From NCBI GenBank assembly GCA_000230935.2, contig AGIQ01000001.1:248001-312000 (forward strand): 64,000 nt of DNA, given 5' to 3'. Below, one piece after another: positions 10,044 through 19,372 of the stretch (positions are counted from its first letter, which is position 1; each line of letters starts with the position of its first letter). Origin of the DNA: Mycolicibacterium rhodesiae JS60 (GTDB lineage Bacteria; Actinomycetota; Actinomycetes; Mycobacteriales; Mycobacteriaceae). Under the pieces are notes generated by a model. It made no database searches, had not been told where the DNA came from, and worked only from the letters and a program-made list of their open reading frames with translations. Made by a program: the position numbers and the translations under genes.

Positions 10044-11173
10044 TGCACACGGAGCTTTGTGATCGGTTCGGCATCAAGTACCCGATCTTCGTCTTCACCC
10101 CGTCGGAGAAGGTCGCCGCGGCGGTCAGCCGCGCCGGCGGCATGGGCGTGCTGGGCTGCGTGCGGTTCAACGACCCCGACGACCTCGAGGCCGTGCTGCA
10201 GTGGATGGACCAGAACACCGACGGTAAGCCGTACGGCGTCGACGTCGTGATGCCGGCGAAGATCCCCGCCGAGGGCACCGCCGTCGACATCAACAAGCTG
10301 ATTCCACAGGAGCATCGGGACTTCATCGCCAAGACCCTGGCCGACCTCGGCGTGCCCCCACTGCCCGACGAAAGCGAGCGCAACGAGGGCGTGCTGGGCT
10401 GGCTGCATTCGGTGGCGCGCAGCCATGTCGAGGTCGCGCTCAAGCACCCGATTAAGCTGATCGCCAACGCGCTCGGCTCGCCGCCCAAGGACGTCATCGA
10501 CCAGGCGCACGAACACGGTGTGCCGGTCGCCGCGCTGGCGGGTTCGGCCAAACATGCCCAGCGGCATGTCGACAACGGTGTCGACATCGTCGTTGCCCAG
10601 GGGCACGAAGCCGGCGGACACACCGGCGAGATCGGCTCCATGGTGTTGTGGCCGGAAATCGTAGATGAACTGCGCGCGCTCGGCCACCAGAATCCGGTGC
10701 TGGCGGCTGGTGGTATCGGCACCGGCCGGCAGGTTGCCGCCGCCCTGGCGCTCGGGGCATCGGGAGTCTGGATGGGCTCGGCCTTCCTCACCTCCGCCGA
10801 ATATGATCTCGGGCACCGCGAGCCCGGCGGAACGTCGACGATCCAGGATGCGCTGCTGCGGGCCAGCTCCAGCGATACGGTGCGCCGGAAGATCTACACC
10901 GGTAAGCCCGCGCGTCTGCTGAAGACGAAGTGGACCGACGCCTGGGATGCGCCCGGGGCACCGGAGCCGCTTCCCATGCCGCTGCAGAACATCCTTGTCA
11001 GCGAGGCGCATCAGCGGATGAACGAGTCCGACAATCCCGATACTGTCGCGATGCCGGTCGGTCAGATCGTCGGGCGGATGAACGAGATCCGGCCCGTCGC
11101 CGACATCATCGCCGAACTGGTCGACGGCTTCGAGGCCGCAAGCCGGAAACTGGACACGATCCGCGACAGTTAG
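10043..11173 (+). CDS. Nitronate-monooxygenase-family FMN protein
   Basis: 376 residues of the 2-nitropropane dioxygenase/nitronate monooxygenase TIM-barrel family. Visible FMN-site elements are AQGHEAGGHTGEIGSM (phosphate loop and conserved His) and PVLAAGGIGTGRQVAAALALGASGVWMGSAF. Length is like the 376-aa Rv1894c type. It is not the IpdC (Rv3553) type of this family, which opens differently. It is coupled to fadD19 by a 1-base stop/start overlap and therefore falls under the KstR site. Family members also include enoyl/steroid double-bond reductases, so a redox step on a sterol-CoA is an alternative to nitronate detoxification; neither is proven. It is followed 27 bp later by ilvX. Confidence 0.82.
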   Translation: MHTELCDRFGIKYPIFVFTPSEKVAAAVSRAGGMGVLGCVRFNDPDDLEAVLQWMDQNTDGKPYGVDVVMPAKIPAEGTAVDINKLIPQEHRDFIAKTLADLGVPPLPDESERNEGVLGWLHSVARSHVEVALKHPIKLIANALGSPPKDVIDQAHEHGVPVAALAGSAKHAQRHVDNGVDIVVAQGHEAGGHTGEIGSMVLWPEIVDELRALGHQNPVLAAGGIGTGRQVAAALALGASGVWMGSAFLTSAEYDLGHREPGGTSTIQDALLRASSSDTVRRKIYTGKPARLLKTKWTDAWDAPGAPEPLPMPLQNILVSEAHQRMNESDNPDTVAMPVGQIVGRMNEIRPVADIIAELVDGFEAASRKLDTIRDS

Positions 11174-11200
11174 GGCGCCTCGCTGATTAAGCTCGATCGG

Positions 11201-12757
11201 GTGAATGGCGCACAGGCACTGATCACGACGTTGGTCGACGGTGGCGTTGATGTGTGCTTCGCCAATCCCGGCACCTCCGAGATGCACTTCGTCGCCGCAC
11301 TGGACGCGGTGCCGCAGATGCGCGGTGTGCTCACACTGTTCGAAGGGGTGGCCACCGGCGCCGCCGACGGGTACGCGCGCATTGCCGGTAAGCCCGCGGC
11401 AGTGCTGCTGCACCTCGGTCCCGGACTGGGTAACGGGCTGGCCAATTTGCACAACGCGCGACGGGCGCATGTGCCGATGGTCGTCGTCGTCGGTGATCAC
11501 GCGACCTATCACAAGAAGTACGACGCACCGCTGGAGTCCGATATCGACTCGGTGGCCAAGACGGTGTCGGGCTGGCTGCGGCGCACCCTTGCGGTCGAGG
11601 ATGTCGCTGCCGATGCGGCCGAGGCCATCGCGACGGCAGGCGCCGGTAAGCACATCTCCACCCTGATCCTGCCCGCCGACGTCTCCTGGGACGAGGGCGC
11701 GTCGACTCTGGACAGTTCTGCAGGACAGCCGGATTCGGCGATCGTCGATCTTGGGCAGGTAGCGGACGTACTACGCGCCGGCGAGCCGACGGTGATCATG
11801 GTCGGCGGCGACGCCACCGGTGTGGCCGGCCTGTCCGCGGCGGTCCGGCTCGCACAGGCCAGCGGCGCGCGAGTGTTGTGCGAGACCTTCCCGGCCCGAC
11901 TCGAGCGAGGGGCCGGGGTGCCCGCCGTGGAACGGCTGGCCTATTTCGCCGAGGCCGCCGTTGCGCAGCTCGCCGGTGCCCGGCACCTCGTGCTGGCCGG
12001 TGCACCCCATCCGGTCTCGTTCTTCGCCTATCCCGGCAAGGCCAGCGACCTGGTGCCCGACGGCTGCGCGGTGCACACCCTGGCCGGCCCGGTCGGCGCC
12101 ACCGCCGCATTGGAGGCGTTGGCCGACAAGGTCGCACCGGGCGAGATCGCCGCCACCGCGGCGCCGTCGCGACCGGCATTGCCGAGCGGGCCGCTCACGG
12201 TGATGACGTCAGCCGATGTCATCGGCGCATTGCTGCCCGAACGGGCCGTCGTCGTCGACGAGGCGAACACCTCGGGAGTCCTTCTGCCGCAAGCGACGGC
12301 GGGCGCCCCGGCCCACGACTGGCTCACCCTCACCGGCGGTGCGATCGGCTATGCACTACCGGTATCGGTCGGCGCCGCGATCGCCGCGCCGGACCGTCCG
12401 GTGCTGTGCCTGGAGTCCGACGGCTCGGCGATGTACACCATATCGGCGTTGTGGACCCAAGCCCGCGAGGGCCTGGACGTCACCACTGTCGTCTACGCCA
12501 ACCGTGCCTACGACATACTGCGGATCGAACTGCAGCGGGTCGGCGCCGAGGCAGTCGGGGAGGGCCCAGGGCCCAAGGCCGAGGCGCTTCTCGATTTGAC
12601 CGGGCCCACACTGGATTTCGTGCGCATCGCCAAGGGTATGGGGGTGCCTGCCCGCCGGGTCGGCACGGCCGAGGAGCTTGCCGATGCCCTGCGGTGGGCT
12701 TTCGACGAGCCGGGACCCCACCTGATCGAGGCGGCCATGCCGTCGATCGCGGGCTAA
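11201..12757 (+). CDS. ilvX: Thiamine-diphosphate enzyme IlvX (acetolactate-synthase-like)
   Basis: 518 residues (Rv3509c IlvX is 515), starting at GTG (MNGAQALITTLVDGGVD). The N-terminal ThDP-binding PYR domain has NPGTSEMHFVAALD and the activating Glu in TLFEGVATGAADGYAR. The C-terminal PP domain has the diphosphate/Mg motif ESDGSAMYTISALWTQ through YANRAYDILRIEL. It resembles the acetohydroxyacid synthase/benzoylformate decarboxylase superfamily but is the cluster-associated paralogue, not the biosynthetic IlvB. It is the last gene of the KstR-preceded fadD19 run. In sterol catabolism its substrate is unknown. Its end overlaps fadD17 by 4 bp, convergently. Confidence 0.85.
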   Translation: MNGAQALITTLVDGGVDVCFANPGTSEMHFVAALDAVPQMRGVLTLFEGVATGAADGYARIAGKPAAVLLHLGPGLGNGLANLHNARRAHVPMVVVVGDHATYHKKYDAPLESDIDSVAKTVSGWLRRTLAVEDVAADAAEAIATAGAGKHISTLILPADVSWDEGASTLDSSAGQPDSAIVDLGQVADVLRAGEPTVIMVGGDATGVAGLSAAVRLAQASGARVLCETFPARLERGAGVPAVERLAYFAEAAVAQLAGARHLVLAGAPHPVSFFAYPGKASDLVPDGCAVHTLAGPVGATAALEALADKVAPGEIAATAAPSRPALPSGPLTVMTSADVIGALLPERAVVVDEANTSGVLLPQATAGAPAHDWLTLTGGAIGYALPVSVGAAIAAPDRPVLCLESDGSAMYTISALWTQAREGLDVTTVVYANRAYDILRIELQRVGAEAVGEGPGPKAEALLDLTGPTLDFVRIAKGMGVPARRVGTAEELADALRWAFDEPGPHLIEAAMPSIAG

Positions 12758-14289
12758 CGCACTATCTCGAACACCGGATCGGCGCACTCCAGCGCCTCGG
12801 CGGACAGCCTGCGCTTGATGATCTTGAACGTCTCGGTGCTCGGCAACGTGGTGCTCACCCGCACGAACGACGGCCATTGCTTAGGTCCGAGATCGTGCTG
12901 GGCGGCCAGGAATTCGCGGAAGGCCACCGGATCGAAGTCCGTCCCCTCGGGTAGCACCAGCGCGGCCATTACCCGATCGCCGACCGACGGGTCGGGGATC
13001 GGGTACACCACGGCCTCGGTCACACCGGGATAGCGCATCAGCACGCGCTCGATCGGCGCGGTGCCCAGGTTCTCGCCGTCGACCCGCATCCAGTCACCCA
13101 GCCGGCCGGCGAAGTGCACGTAGCCGGCGTCATCCCGGTAGGCCAGATCCCCGCTGTGGTAGATCCCGCCGGCCATCCGCTCGGTTTCGGCATCCGGGGC
13201 GTTGTAGTAGCCGCGGAAATTGCCTGGGCCGGTGAGGTTTACCAGCTCGCCGATCACCCCGGGCGGGCACGGCTGCCCGGTCTCGACGTCGATGATCGCG
13301 AGGCCGTCGGGCAGCGGGCCCAGCGCGCCCTCGGGGGTGTCCGGGGTGCGGGCGATGTTCACCCCACCCTCGGTGGAGCCGAATCCGTCGACGACGATCA
13401 CGCCGAAACGTTGCGCGAACCGGTCGATATCGCGCGGCGCGGCCTCGTTGCCGTAGACGATCCGCAACGGGTTGTCGGCATCGTCAGGCTGCGCCGGGGT
13501 GGCCAGGATGTAGGACATCGGCTTGCCGACATAGTTGGCGTAGGTGGCATTGAACCGCCGGACGTCGGGAATGAACTGCGAGGCGGAAAACTTGCGCCGC
13601 AACGCAATCGATGCCCCGGCGGCGACTGCGACCGCCCAGCCTGCCATCACCGCATTCGAGTGGAACAGCGGCATCGACAGGTAGCAGGTGTCGGTGGGTC
13701 CCAGCCCGAACCGCTCGGCCAGCATCACTCCGGGAAAAGCGACCTTCTCATGCGTGCACCGCACCGCCTTCGGATCGCCACTGGTGCCCGAGGTGAAGAT
13801 CAGCATGAACAGATCGTCGAAGTGGCTGGGCGCGAACGTGACCGGCGAGCCGCGGAACTGGCCGAGTTCATCGGCCCAGGCGGACGATCCGACGTCGATG
13901 ACGGCCATGCCCTCGGGAACGAAACCGGCGCCGTAAGTTTGGAAGTCACCGTCAGCAAGGACGAACTGACAATCGGCTTTCTGGATATCGCGGGCCAGCG
14001 CCTCACCGCGGCGGGTGGGATTCAGCCCGACCGGGACCAGCCCAGCCAGAGCGGCCGCCACCAGCAACGAGGAGAAGAACGGCGTGTTTCCGAGCAGCAC
14101 GCCGATGTGCGGTGGCTTCGCCGGATCGAGTCTGGCCTTGCACGCCGCCGCGAGGTCGGCGGCGTCCTGAATGTGTTGGCGCCAGGTCGAATACGAGCCG
14201 TCGTCGGCGTGGATACCGCGATCGTCGACGTCGGTCAACCGCACGAGCAGATCGGTGACGGTCTGCTCGTCGCTCACGGGTGCGGTCAA
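12754..14289 (-). CDS. fadD17: Steroid acyl-CoA synthetase FadD17
   Basis: About 511 residues of the ANL superfamily (Rv3506 is 502). AMP-binding motif: IFTSGTSGDPKAVRCTHEKV. Later motifs are VDGFGSTEGGVNIAR, YHSGDLAYRDDAGYVHFAGRLGDWMRVDGENLG and the C-terminal SSTETFKII-like end with the conserved Lys region. FadD17 activates C24/C26 carboxylated sterol side chains. The first start is TTG inside the fadE27 stop (TTGA); a GTG four codons later (MSDEQTVTD) is a reasonable alternative. It is the third gene of the fadE26-fadE27-fadD17 operon, coupled to fadE27. In M. tuberculosis PE_PGRS53/54 separate it from ilvX; here the two genes touch. Confidence 0.9.
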   Translation of the reverse strand: MTAPVSDEQTVTDLLVRLTDVDDRGIHADDGSYSTWRQHIQDAADLAAACKARLDPAKPPHIGVLLGNTPFFSSLLVAAALAGLVPVGLNPTRRGEALARDIQKADCQFVLADGDFQTYGAGFVPEGMAVIDVGSSAWADELGQFRGSPVTFAPSHFDDLFMLIFTSGTSGDPKAVRCTHEKVAFPGVMLAERFGLGPTDTCYLSMPLFHSNAVMAGWAVAVAAGASIALRRKFSASQFIPDVRRFNATYANYVGKPMSYILATPAQPDDADNPLRIVYGNEAAPRDIDRFAQRFGVIVVDGFGSTEGGVNIARTPDTPEGALGPLPDGLAIIDVETGQPCPPGVIGELVNLTGPGNFRGYYNAPDAETERMAGGIYHSGDLAYRDDAGYVHFAGRLGDWMRVDGENLGTAPIERVLMRYPGVTEAVVYPIPDPSVGDRVMAALVLPEGTDFDPVAFREFLAAQHDLGPKQWPSFVRVSTTLPSTETFKIIKRRLSAEALECADPVFEIVR

Positions 14290-15383
14290 GCGGGCGTGTC
14301 GGCCAGCTCGCGGCCGATCTGACGAAGCTGCGCGGTGGCGCCGCCGAGCGCGAACTCGATCTGCTTGGCGGTGATGAAGTAGCGGTGCACCTGGTGGTCG
14401 GTGTCGATGCCGACGCCGCCGTGGACGTGCACGGTGGTGTGAGCCACCCGATGCCCGGCCTCGGCCGCCCAGAACGCGGCGGTGGCCACCTCGACATCGG
14501 CGGGCAGATCCTCAGAAAGCCGCCACGACGCCTGAACGAGCGCCAGTCCCAGGCCCTTGATGTCGATATAGTCGTCGGCCAGTCGTGCCGAGACCGCCTG
14601 GAAGCTGCCGATCGGGCGATCGAACTGCTCACGGGTGCGGGCGTATTCGGCCGTCAATTCCAGCGCGCGCTCCAGCACGCCGAGCTGGAAGGCTGTGTGG
14701 CCCAATGTCTTGTGCGTGGTCAACCAGGCCAGGACGTCGCCATCGCCGACGACCCGATCGGCCGCAACCTCGACACCGGCGAGATCGAGCTCGCCGGCGC
14801 TGGTCTTGCCGGTGGTCAGCAGCGGGGTCACCGAAACCCCCGCGTCGCTGGCGGCCACGATGAAGACCTTTGTGCCGGAATCGGTTTCAGCCGGAACCAG
14901 GAACGCGTCGGCGACGGGGCCGAACTCGACCTGCGTGCGGGTACCGGTCAGCTTGAACCCGTCGCCGGCGGTGGTCGCCTGCACCGGGCCCTGGCCGAAT
15001 TCCCCGTCGAGGGCCACGGTCACGATCTTCTCGCCGGCCACCGCCTGGGCCGCCCAGGCCTCACGCTGTGCGGGTGTACCGAACCGGGCGAGCGCGCCGG
15101 CGCCCAGGACGACCGACTCCAGATACGGCACGGCAGCGAGCTGGCGGCCCAGAGCCGCGAGGATCGCCGTCTGCTCCAGCACGCCGAAGCCGCCGCCGCC
15201 GACCGATTCCGGCGCTGCGGTCGACAGAATGTCGGCGTCGATCAGCTTGCGCCACAGCTCGGTGTCGAAGCGCTGCTCGAGGCTGTCGAGCTCACGCTGA
15301 TGCTGCGGTGTGCACACCGCGTCGACGATGGTGCCGACCAGACCCGAGAGATCCTGTGCGGCTTCTGTTCTGGTGAAATCCAT
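14286..15383 (-). CDS. chsE5: Acyl-CoA dehydrogenase FadE27 (ChsE5 subunit)
   Basis: 365 residues with the acyl-CoA dehydrogenase N-terminal helical, middle beta and C-terminal helical domains, for example VTVALDGEFGQGPVQAT and the C-terminal QAVSARLADDYIDIKG. It is one half of the heterotetrameric ChsE4-ChsE5 dehydrogenase (Rv3504/Rv3505), which introduces the first double bond into 3-oxo-cholest-4-en-26-oyl-CoA. In that enzyme each subunit supplies part of the FAD and substrate sites. It lies 33 bp downstream of fadE26 and is coupled to fadD17. Confidence 0.9.
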   Translation of the reverse strand: MDFTRTEAAQDLSGLVGTIVDAVCTPQHQRELDSLEQRFDTELWRKLIDADILSTAAPESVGGGGFGVLEQTAILAALGRQLAAVPYLESVVLGAGALARFGTPAQREAWAAQAVAGEKIVTVALDGEFGQGPVQATTAGDGFKLTGTRTQVEFGPVADAFLVPAETDSGTKVFIVAASDAGVSVTPLLTTGKTSAGELDLAGVEVAADRVVGDGDVLAWLTTHKTLGHTAFQLGVLERALELTAEYARTREQFDRPIGSFQAVSARLADDYIDIKGLGLALVQASWRLSEDLPADVEVATAAFWAAEAGHRVAHTTVHVHGGVGIDTDHQVHRYFITAKQIEFALGGATAQLRQIGRELADTPA

Positions 15384-15416
15384 TTCGGTCCTAATTCTCT
15401 TCAGGTCTGTCAGTGG

Positions 15417-16601
15417 TCAGCGGTTGACTCGGGGCAGGCCCAGCGCGACCATGCCGATGATGTCGCGCTGGATCTCGTTGGTGCCGCCACCGAAGGTGAG
15501 GATCAGGGCCGCACGGTGCATCCGCTCGACACGACCGCGCAGCAGCGCTCCGTGGGAATCCTGGCGCAGCGTGGCCGAGGGCCCGAGGATTTCCATCAGC
15601 AGCCGGTAGGCCTCGGTGGCCAGCTCGGTGCCGAAGACCTTGGCTGCCGAGGCGTCCGCCGGGCTGAGCGTTCCGCTCTTGGCGGAGGCGAGTTCCCAGT
15701 TGATCAGCTTGAGGTACTCGGCCTTGGCCAGCACGCGGGCCAGGTTGAGCTGCACCCACTCCGAGTCGACCAGGCGATTGCCGTGGACATCCTTGGTGTT
15801 CTGCGCCCACTCGCGAACCTGGCTGAGCGCCAAAAAGATCGGCTGGGCCGAAACCAGGGCGACGCGCTCGTGGTTCAGCTGATTGGTGACCAGCTTCCAG
15901 CCGCCGTTCTCCTCGCCGACGCGAGTGGAGACGGGCACCCGGACGTCCTGGTAGTAAGTAGCGCTGGTGCCGACACCGGCCATCGTGTGCACCGGCGTCC
16001 ACGAGAAGCCCTCGGACGTGGTCGGCACGATCAGCACCGAGATACCACGGTGCTTCTTGGCCTCCGGGTTGGTCCGCACCGCCAGCCACACGTAGTCGGC
16101 GTACTGGATCAGGCTGGTCCACATCTTCTGGCCGTTGACCACGTAGTCGTCGCCGTCGCGCACCGCGGTCGTGCGCAGAGCCGCCAGGTCGGTGCCGGCG
16201 CCGGGCTCGGAATAGCCGATCGCGAAGTGCAGATCCCCGGCGGCGATCTTGGGCAGATAGAACGCCTTCTGCTCGTCTGTGCCGAACGCCATGATCGTCG
16301 GCGCGACGCTGTTGATGGTCAGGAAGGGCACGGGCGCGCCGGCGATGGCGGCCTCGTCGGTGAAGATCAGCGAGTCCATCGGGTCGCGGTTCTGGCCGCC
16401 GTACTCCGTCGGCCAGTTCAGGGTGAGCCAGCCGTCCTTGCCCATCTGGGACACGGTCTCGCGGTAGACGTTGCCGGTGCCGATCTCGCCGCCGGTCGTC
16501 GACATCAGCGCTTCCTGGCGCTCAGGGGTCATCAGCTTGCCGAAATAGGCCCGCAGTTCGCGGCGCAGCTCCTCTTGTTCAGGGGTGTAACTGATCCGCA
16601 T
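15417..16601 (-). CDS. chsE4: Acyl-CoA dehydrogenase FadE26 (ChsE4 subunit)
   Basis: 394 residues (Rv3504 is 400), starting MRISYTPEQEELRRELRAYF. Typical motifs are LNWPTEYGGQNRDPMD, the FAD/substrate strand FAIGYSEPGAGTDLAALRT and VNGQKMWTSLIQYADYVWLA, and the C-terminal TFGGGTNEIQRDIIGMVALGLPR. ChsE4 is the partner of ChsE5 and carries the catalytic glutamate of the pair according to work on the M. tuberculosis enzyme. It is first in its operon, 58 bp from an exact KstR operator shared with the divergent fdxD-hsd4A genes. Confidence 0.92.
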   Translation of the reverse strand: MRISYTPEQEELRRELRAYFGKLMTPERQEALMSTTGGEIGTGNVYRETVSQMGKDGWLTLNWPTEYGGQNRDPMDSLIFTDEAAIAGAPVPFLTINSVAPTIMAFGTDEQKAFYLPKIAAGDLHFAIGYSEPGAGTDLAALRTTAVRDGDDYVVNGQKMWTSLIQYADYVWLAVRTNPEAKKHRGISVLIVPTTSEGFSWTPVHTMAGVGTSATYYQDVRVPVSTRVGEENGGWKLVTNQLNHERVALVSAQPIFLALSQVREWAQNTKDVHGNRLVDSEWVQLNLARVLAKAEYLKLINWELASAKSGTLSPADASAAKVFGTELATEAYRLLMEILGPSATLRQDSHGALLRGRVERMHRAALILTFGGGTNEIQRDIIGMVALGLPRVNR

Positions 16602-16658
16602 CGCACTTGATCCTTCGTTGGAGTTCGTCGCCGTCGGCGACCCGCCGACACTCCTGGT

Positions 16659-16672
16659 TGTAACACGTTCTA
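16659..16672. promoter_or_regulatory. KstR operator between fadE26 and fdxD
   Basis: TGTAACACGTTCTA is an exact TnnAACnnGTTnnA palindrome, identical base for base to the one upstream of fadD19. It lies in the 175-bp divergent gap, 58 bp from fadE26 and about 105 bp from fdxD. Confidence 0.88.
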
Positions 16673-16776
16673 GTCTTGTGGTCCAGCGCCGGTTCAGACC
16701 AGGTGTCGCTCCATCAGGTCGTATCGTGGTGCTGCGAACGCCCCGCCGCCGGGGTCTGTCAGCCAAGGAGGTTGTC

Positions 16777-16968
16777 GTGCGAGTCGAAGTCGATCGCGAT
16801 CGTTGTGAAGGTAACGCTGTCTGCGTGGGAATCGCGCCGGACCTGTTCGAACTCGACGATGAGGACTACGTCATCGTGACCAAGGACCCGATCCCCGCGG
16901 ACCGGGAGGATGCGGCCGAGCAGTCCATCGCCGAATGCCCCCGCGCCGCCCTGACCCGCAAAGACTAG
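16777..16968 (+). CDS. fdxD: Small iron-sulfur ferredoxin FdxD
   Basis: 63 residues, exactly the size of M. tuberculosis FdxD (Rv3503c). Cluster ligands are visible in RCEGNAVCVGIAPDLF and the later ECPRAAL, the C-x5-C ... CP arrangement of mycobacterial P450-type 3Fe-4S/4Fe-4S ferredoxins with a variable residue (Asn here) in place of the fourth Cys. Start GTG was chosen because an AAGGAG ribosome-binding site sits 6 bp before it; the longer in-frame extension crosses the promoter gap. It likely passes electrons to sterol-oxidising P450s such as CYP142/CYP125. It is 13 bp upstream of hsd4A. Confidence 0.9.
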   Translation: MRVEVDRDRCEGNAVCVGIAPDLFELDDEDYVIVTKDPIPADREDAAEQSIAECPRAALTRKD

Positions 16969-16981
16969 AGGTATTCGTAAG

Positions 16982-17896
16982 TTGACTGCACAAGACGACG
17001 CGATTGATCTGTCCGGACGGGTCGCGGTGGTGACCGGTGCCGCCTCTGGCCTGGGCCGCGCCGAGGCCATCGGGTTGGCCAAATCCGGGGCGACGGTCGT
17101 GGTCAACGACATGCCCACGGCGCTCGACGAATCCGACGTGCTGGACGAGATCACCGCCGCCGGATCCAAGGGCGTGGCGGTTGCCGGCGATATCAGCCAG
17201 CGCTCGACCGCCGACGAACTGGTGTCCTGCGCCGACGGGCTCGGCGGGCTGAACATCGTCGTCAACAACGCCGGCATCACCCGCGACCGCATGTTGTTCA
17301 ACATGACCGACGAGGACTGGGATGCGGTCATCGCGGTCCACCTGCGGGGGCACTTTCTGCTCACCCGCAATGCCGCGACCTACTGGCGCAACCAGGCCAA
17401 AGAGAACGACGGCACGGTCTACGGCCGCATCATCAACACCACCTCGGAGGCGGGGTTGTCCGGGCCGATCGGGCAGGCCAACTACGGTGCCGCCAAGGCG
17501 GGCATCACCGCGCTGACCCTGACGGCGTCGCGGGCACTCGGCCGTTACGGCGTGCGAGCCAACGCGATCGCCCCGCGGGCGCGCACCGCGATGACGGCCG
17601 ACGTGTTCGGTGAGGTACCCGAGCTCGCCGAGGGCGAGGTCGACCCGTTGTCACCCGAACACGTGGTGACGCTGGTGCGGTTCTTGGCCTCGCCGGTCTC
17701 GGACAAGGTCAACGGCCAGGTGTTCGTCGTCTACGGGCCGTCGGTCACGCTGGTCGCCGCTCCCACCGCCGAGCACCGCTTCGATGCCGACGGAGCCGCG
17801 TGGGATCCCTCGGCGCTGGGTGCCTCGATGGGGGCGTACTTTGCTGATCGGGATCCGGACCGCACGTTCGGCGTCATGGGCCTGATGGGCGACTGA
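16982..17896 (+). CDS. hsd4A: Steroid short-chain dehydrogenase Hsd4A (Rv3502c-like)
   Basis: 304 residues of the SDR family. Cofactor motif VTGAASGLGRAEAIG, NNAG motif, and active-site Tyr/Lys in ANYGAAKAG. It corresponds to Rv3502c, called Hsd4A in sterol-transforming mycobacteria, where it acts both as a 17beta-hydroxysteroid dehydrogenase and as the beta-hydroxyacyl-CoA dehydrogenase of side-chain oxidation. The start is TTG (MTAQDDAIDLSG). In M. tuberculosis the yrbE4A-mce4 operon follows on the same strand; here the gene ends 15 bp from the convergent otsA, so that operon is absent at this site. Confidence 0.88.
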   Translation: MTAQDDAIDLSGRVAVVTGAASGLGRAEAIGLAKSGATVVVNDMPTALDESDVLDEITAAGSKGVAVAGDISQRSTADELVSCADGLGGLNIVVNNAGITRDRMLFNMTDEDWDAVIAVHLRGHFLLTRNAATYWRNQAKENDGTVYGRIINTTSEAGLSGPIGQANYGAAKAGITALTLTASRALGRYGVRANAIAPRARTAMTADVFGEVPELAEGEVDPLSPEHVVTLVRFLASPVSDKVNGQVFVVYGPSVTLVAAPTAEHRFDADGAAWDPSALGASMGAYFADRDPDRTFGVMGLMGD

Positions 17897-17911
17897 TCGG
17901 CGACAGCACGC

Positions 17912-19369
17912 CTAGTCGGGGTCGCCCGGACTGTTCGCGTTGCCCAGCACATCGAGGAAGGACCGGGCCCACCGGTCGACATCGTGGGCCAGTACCTGCC
18001 GACGTAGCGCCCGCATCCGACGGCGCCCCTCTTCTGCAGTCTGATTGACGGCCGCCTCGATGGTGTCCTTGACGCCTTCGAGATCGTGTGGGTTGGTCAA
18101 ATAAGCCTGGCGGAGTTCGGCTGCGGCACCGGTGAATTCACTGAGAACCAGGGCACCGCCGAGATCGCTGCGACAGGCGACGTACTCCTTGGCCACCAGG
18201 TTCATCCCGTCGCGAAGCGGTGTCACCAGCATGACGTCAGCGGCCACGAAGAATGCGATCAGGTCGTCGCGGGGCACCGGGCGATGGATGTAATGCACCA
18301 CCGGGTGGCCCACTTCGCCGTACTCGCCGTTGATGTGGCCCACTTGCTGCTCGATTTCGTTGCGCAGCACCCGGTAGCTTTCCACCCGCTCACGGCTCGG
18401 GGTGGCCAGTTGCACCAGCACGGTATCGTCGCGCTTGGCGCGGCCTTCGGCGAGCAACTCCGAAAACGCTTTGAGCCGAACATCGATGCCCTTGGTGTAA
18501 TCCAGCCGGTCGACGCCGAGCAGGATCTTACGGGGGTTGCCGAGCTCGGCGCGCAGCTCCTTCGCCCTTCGACGGATGTCACGGGTGCGCGCCTTGCGGT
18601 CCAGGTCGACGGAATCGATGGAGATCGGAAACGCCCCCACCTTCACTGTGCGGTCTCCCAGTTGTACTTCGCCGAACCGTGACCTGACGCCAACCGAGGC
18701 TCGAGATGTGTTGGTGCCGACCAGCCTTCGGGAAAGAAATAGGAAGTTCTGCGCGCCGCCGGGGAGATGGAACCCGACCAGGTCCGCACCGAGCAGGCCT
18801 TCGATGATCTCGGTCCGCCACGGCATCTGCATGAACAGTTCCACCGGTGGGAACGGAATGTGAAGAAAGAAGCCGATTGTCAGGTCCGGCCGCAACATTC
18901 GCAGCATCTTGGGCACGAGTTGCAACTGGTAATCCTGAACCCACACCGTGGCGCCCTCGTCCGCCGCGCGCGACGTCGCTTCGGCGAAGCGCCGGTTGAC
19001 GTCGACGTAGCGATCCCACCACTCGCGGTGATAGATCGGCTTGACGATCACATCGTGATACAGCGGCCACAGCGTCGCGTTGGAGAAACCCTCGTAGTAT
19101 TCGGCGACATCGTCGGCAGACAAGCGCACCGGGAAGAGCTGCAGGTCCTCCTCGACGATGGGTTCCTCGGGCCCGTCGACAATGCCCGGCCAGCCGATCC
19201 ATGCGCCCCGCTGCTTACGCAGCAGCGGCTCCAGCGCGGTGACCAGACCGCCGGGACTCCGTTTCCAGGTCACGCTGCCGTCCGGCAGCCGCTCCATGTC
19301 GATGGGCAGCCGGTTGGCGACCACCACGAAATCAGCATTTCCGGAGCGGGCTTTCTGGCTCCCGGCCAC
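17912..19369 (-). CDS. otsA: Trehalose-6-phosphate synthase OtsA
   Basis: 485 residues of glycosyltransferase family 20 (GT-B fold). It joins UDP/ADP-glucose to glucose-6-phosphate in the cytosol, the first step of the OtsA-OtsB trehalose route. Visible family signatures: VVVANRLPI at the start, [36 protein letters not shown], and the nucleotide-sugar site [16 protein letters not shown], with [16 protein letters not shown] near the end. The start is GTG. A 54-residue gene lies 3 bp upstream on the same strand, as in M. tuberculosis (Rv3489-Rv3490). Confidence 0.95.
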   Translation of the reverse strand: MAGSQKARSGNADFVVVANRLPIDMERLPDGSVTWKRSPGGLVTALEPLLRKQRGAWIGWPGIVDGPEEPIVEEDLQLFPVRLSADDVAEYYEGFSNATLWPLYHDVIVKPIYHREWWDRYVDVNRRFAEATSRAADEGATVWVQDYQLQLVPKMLRMLRPDLTIGFFLHIPFPPVELFMQMPWRTEIIEGLLGADLVGFHLPGGAQNFLFLSRRLVGTNTSRASVGVRSRFGEVQLGDRTVKVGAFPISIDSVDLDRKARTRDIRRRAKELRAELGNPRKILLGVDRLDYTKGIDVRLKAFSELLAEGRAKRDDTVLVQLATPSRERVESYRVLRNEIEQQVGHINGEYGEVGHPVVHYIHRPVPRDDLIAFFVAADVMLVTPLRDGMNLVAKEYVACRSDLGGALVLSEFTGAAAELRQAYLTNPHDLEGVKDTIEAAVNQTAEEGRRRMRALRRQVLAHDVDRWARSFLDVLGNANSPGDPD

Positions 19370-19372
19370 GGG

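Noticed and set aside
14280..16610. 776-codon frame on the plus strand opposite fadE26/fadE27/fadD17
   Set aside because: Antiphase shadow of three recognised genes; its own translation has no domain features.
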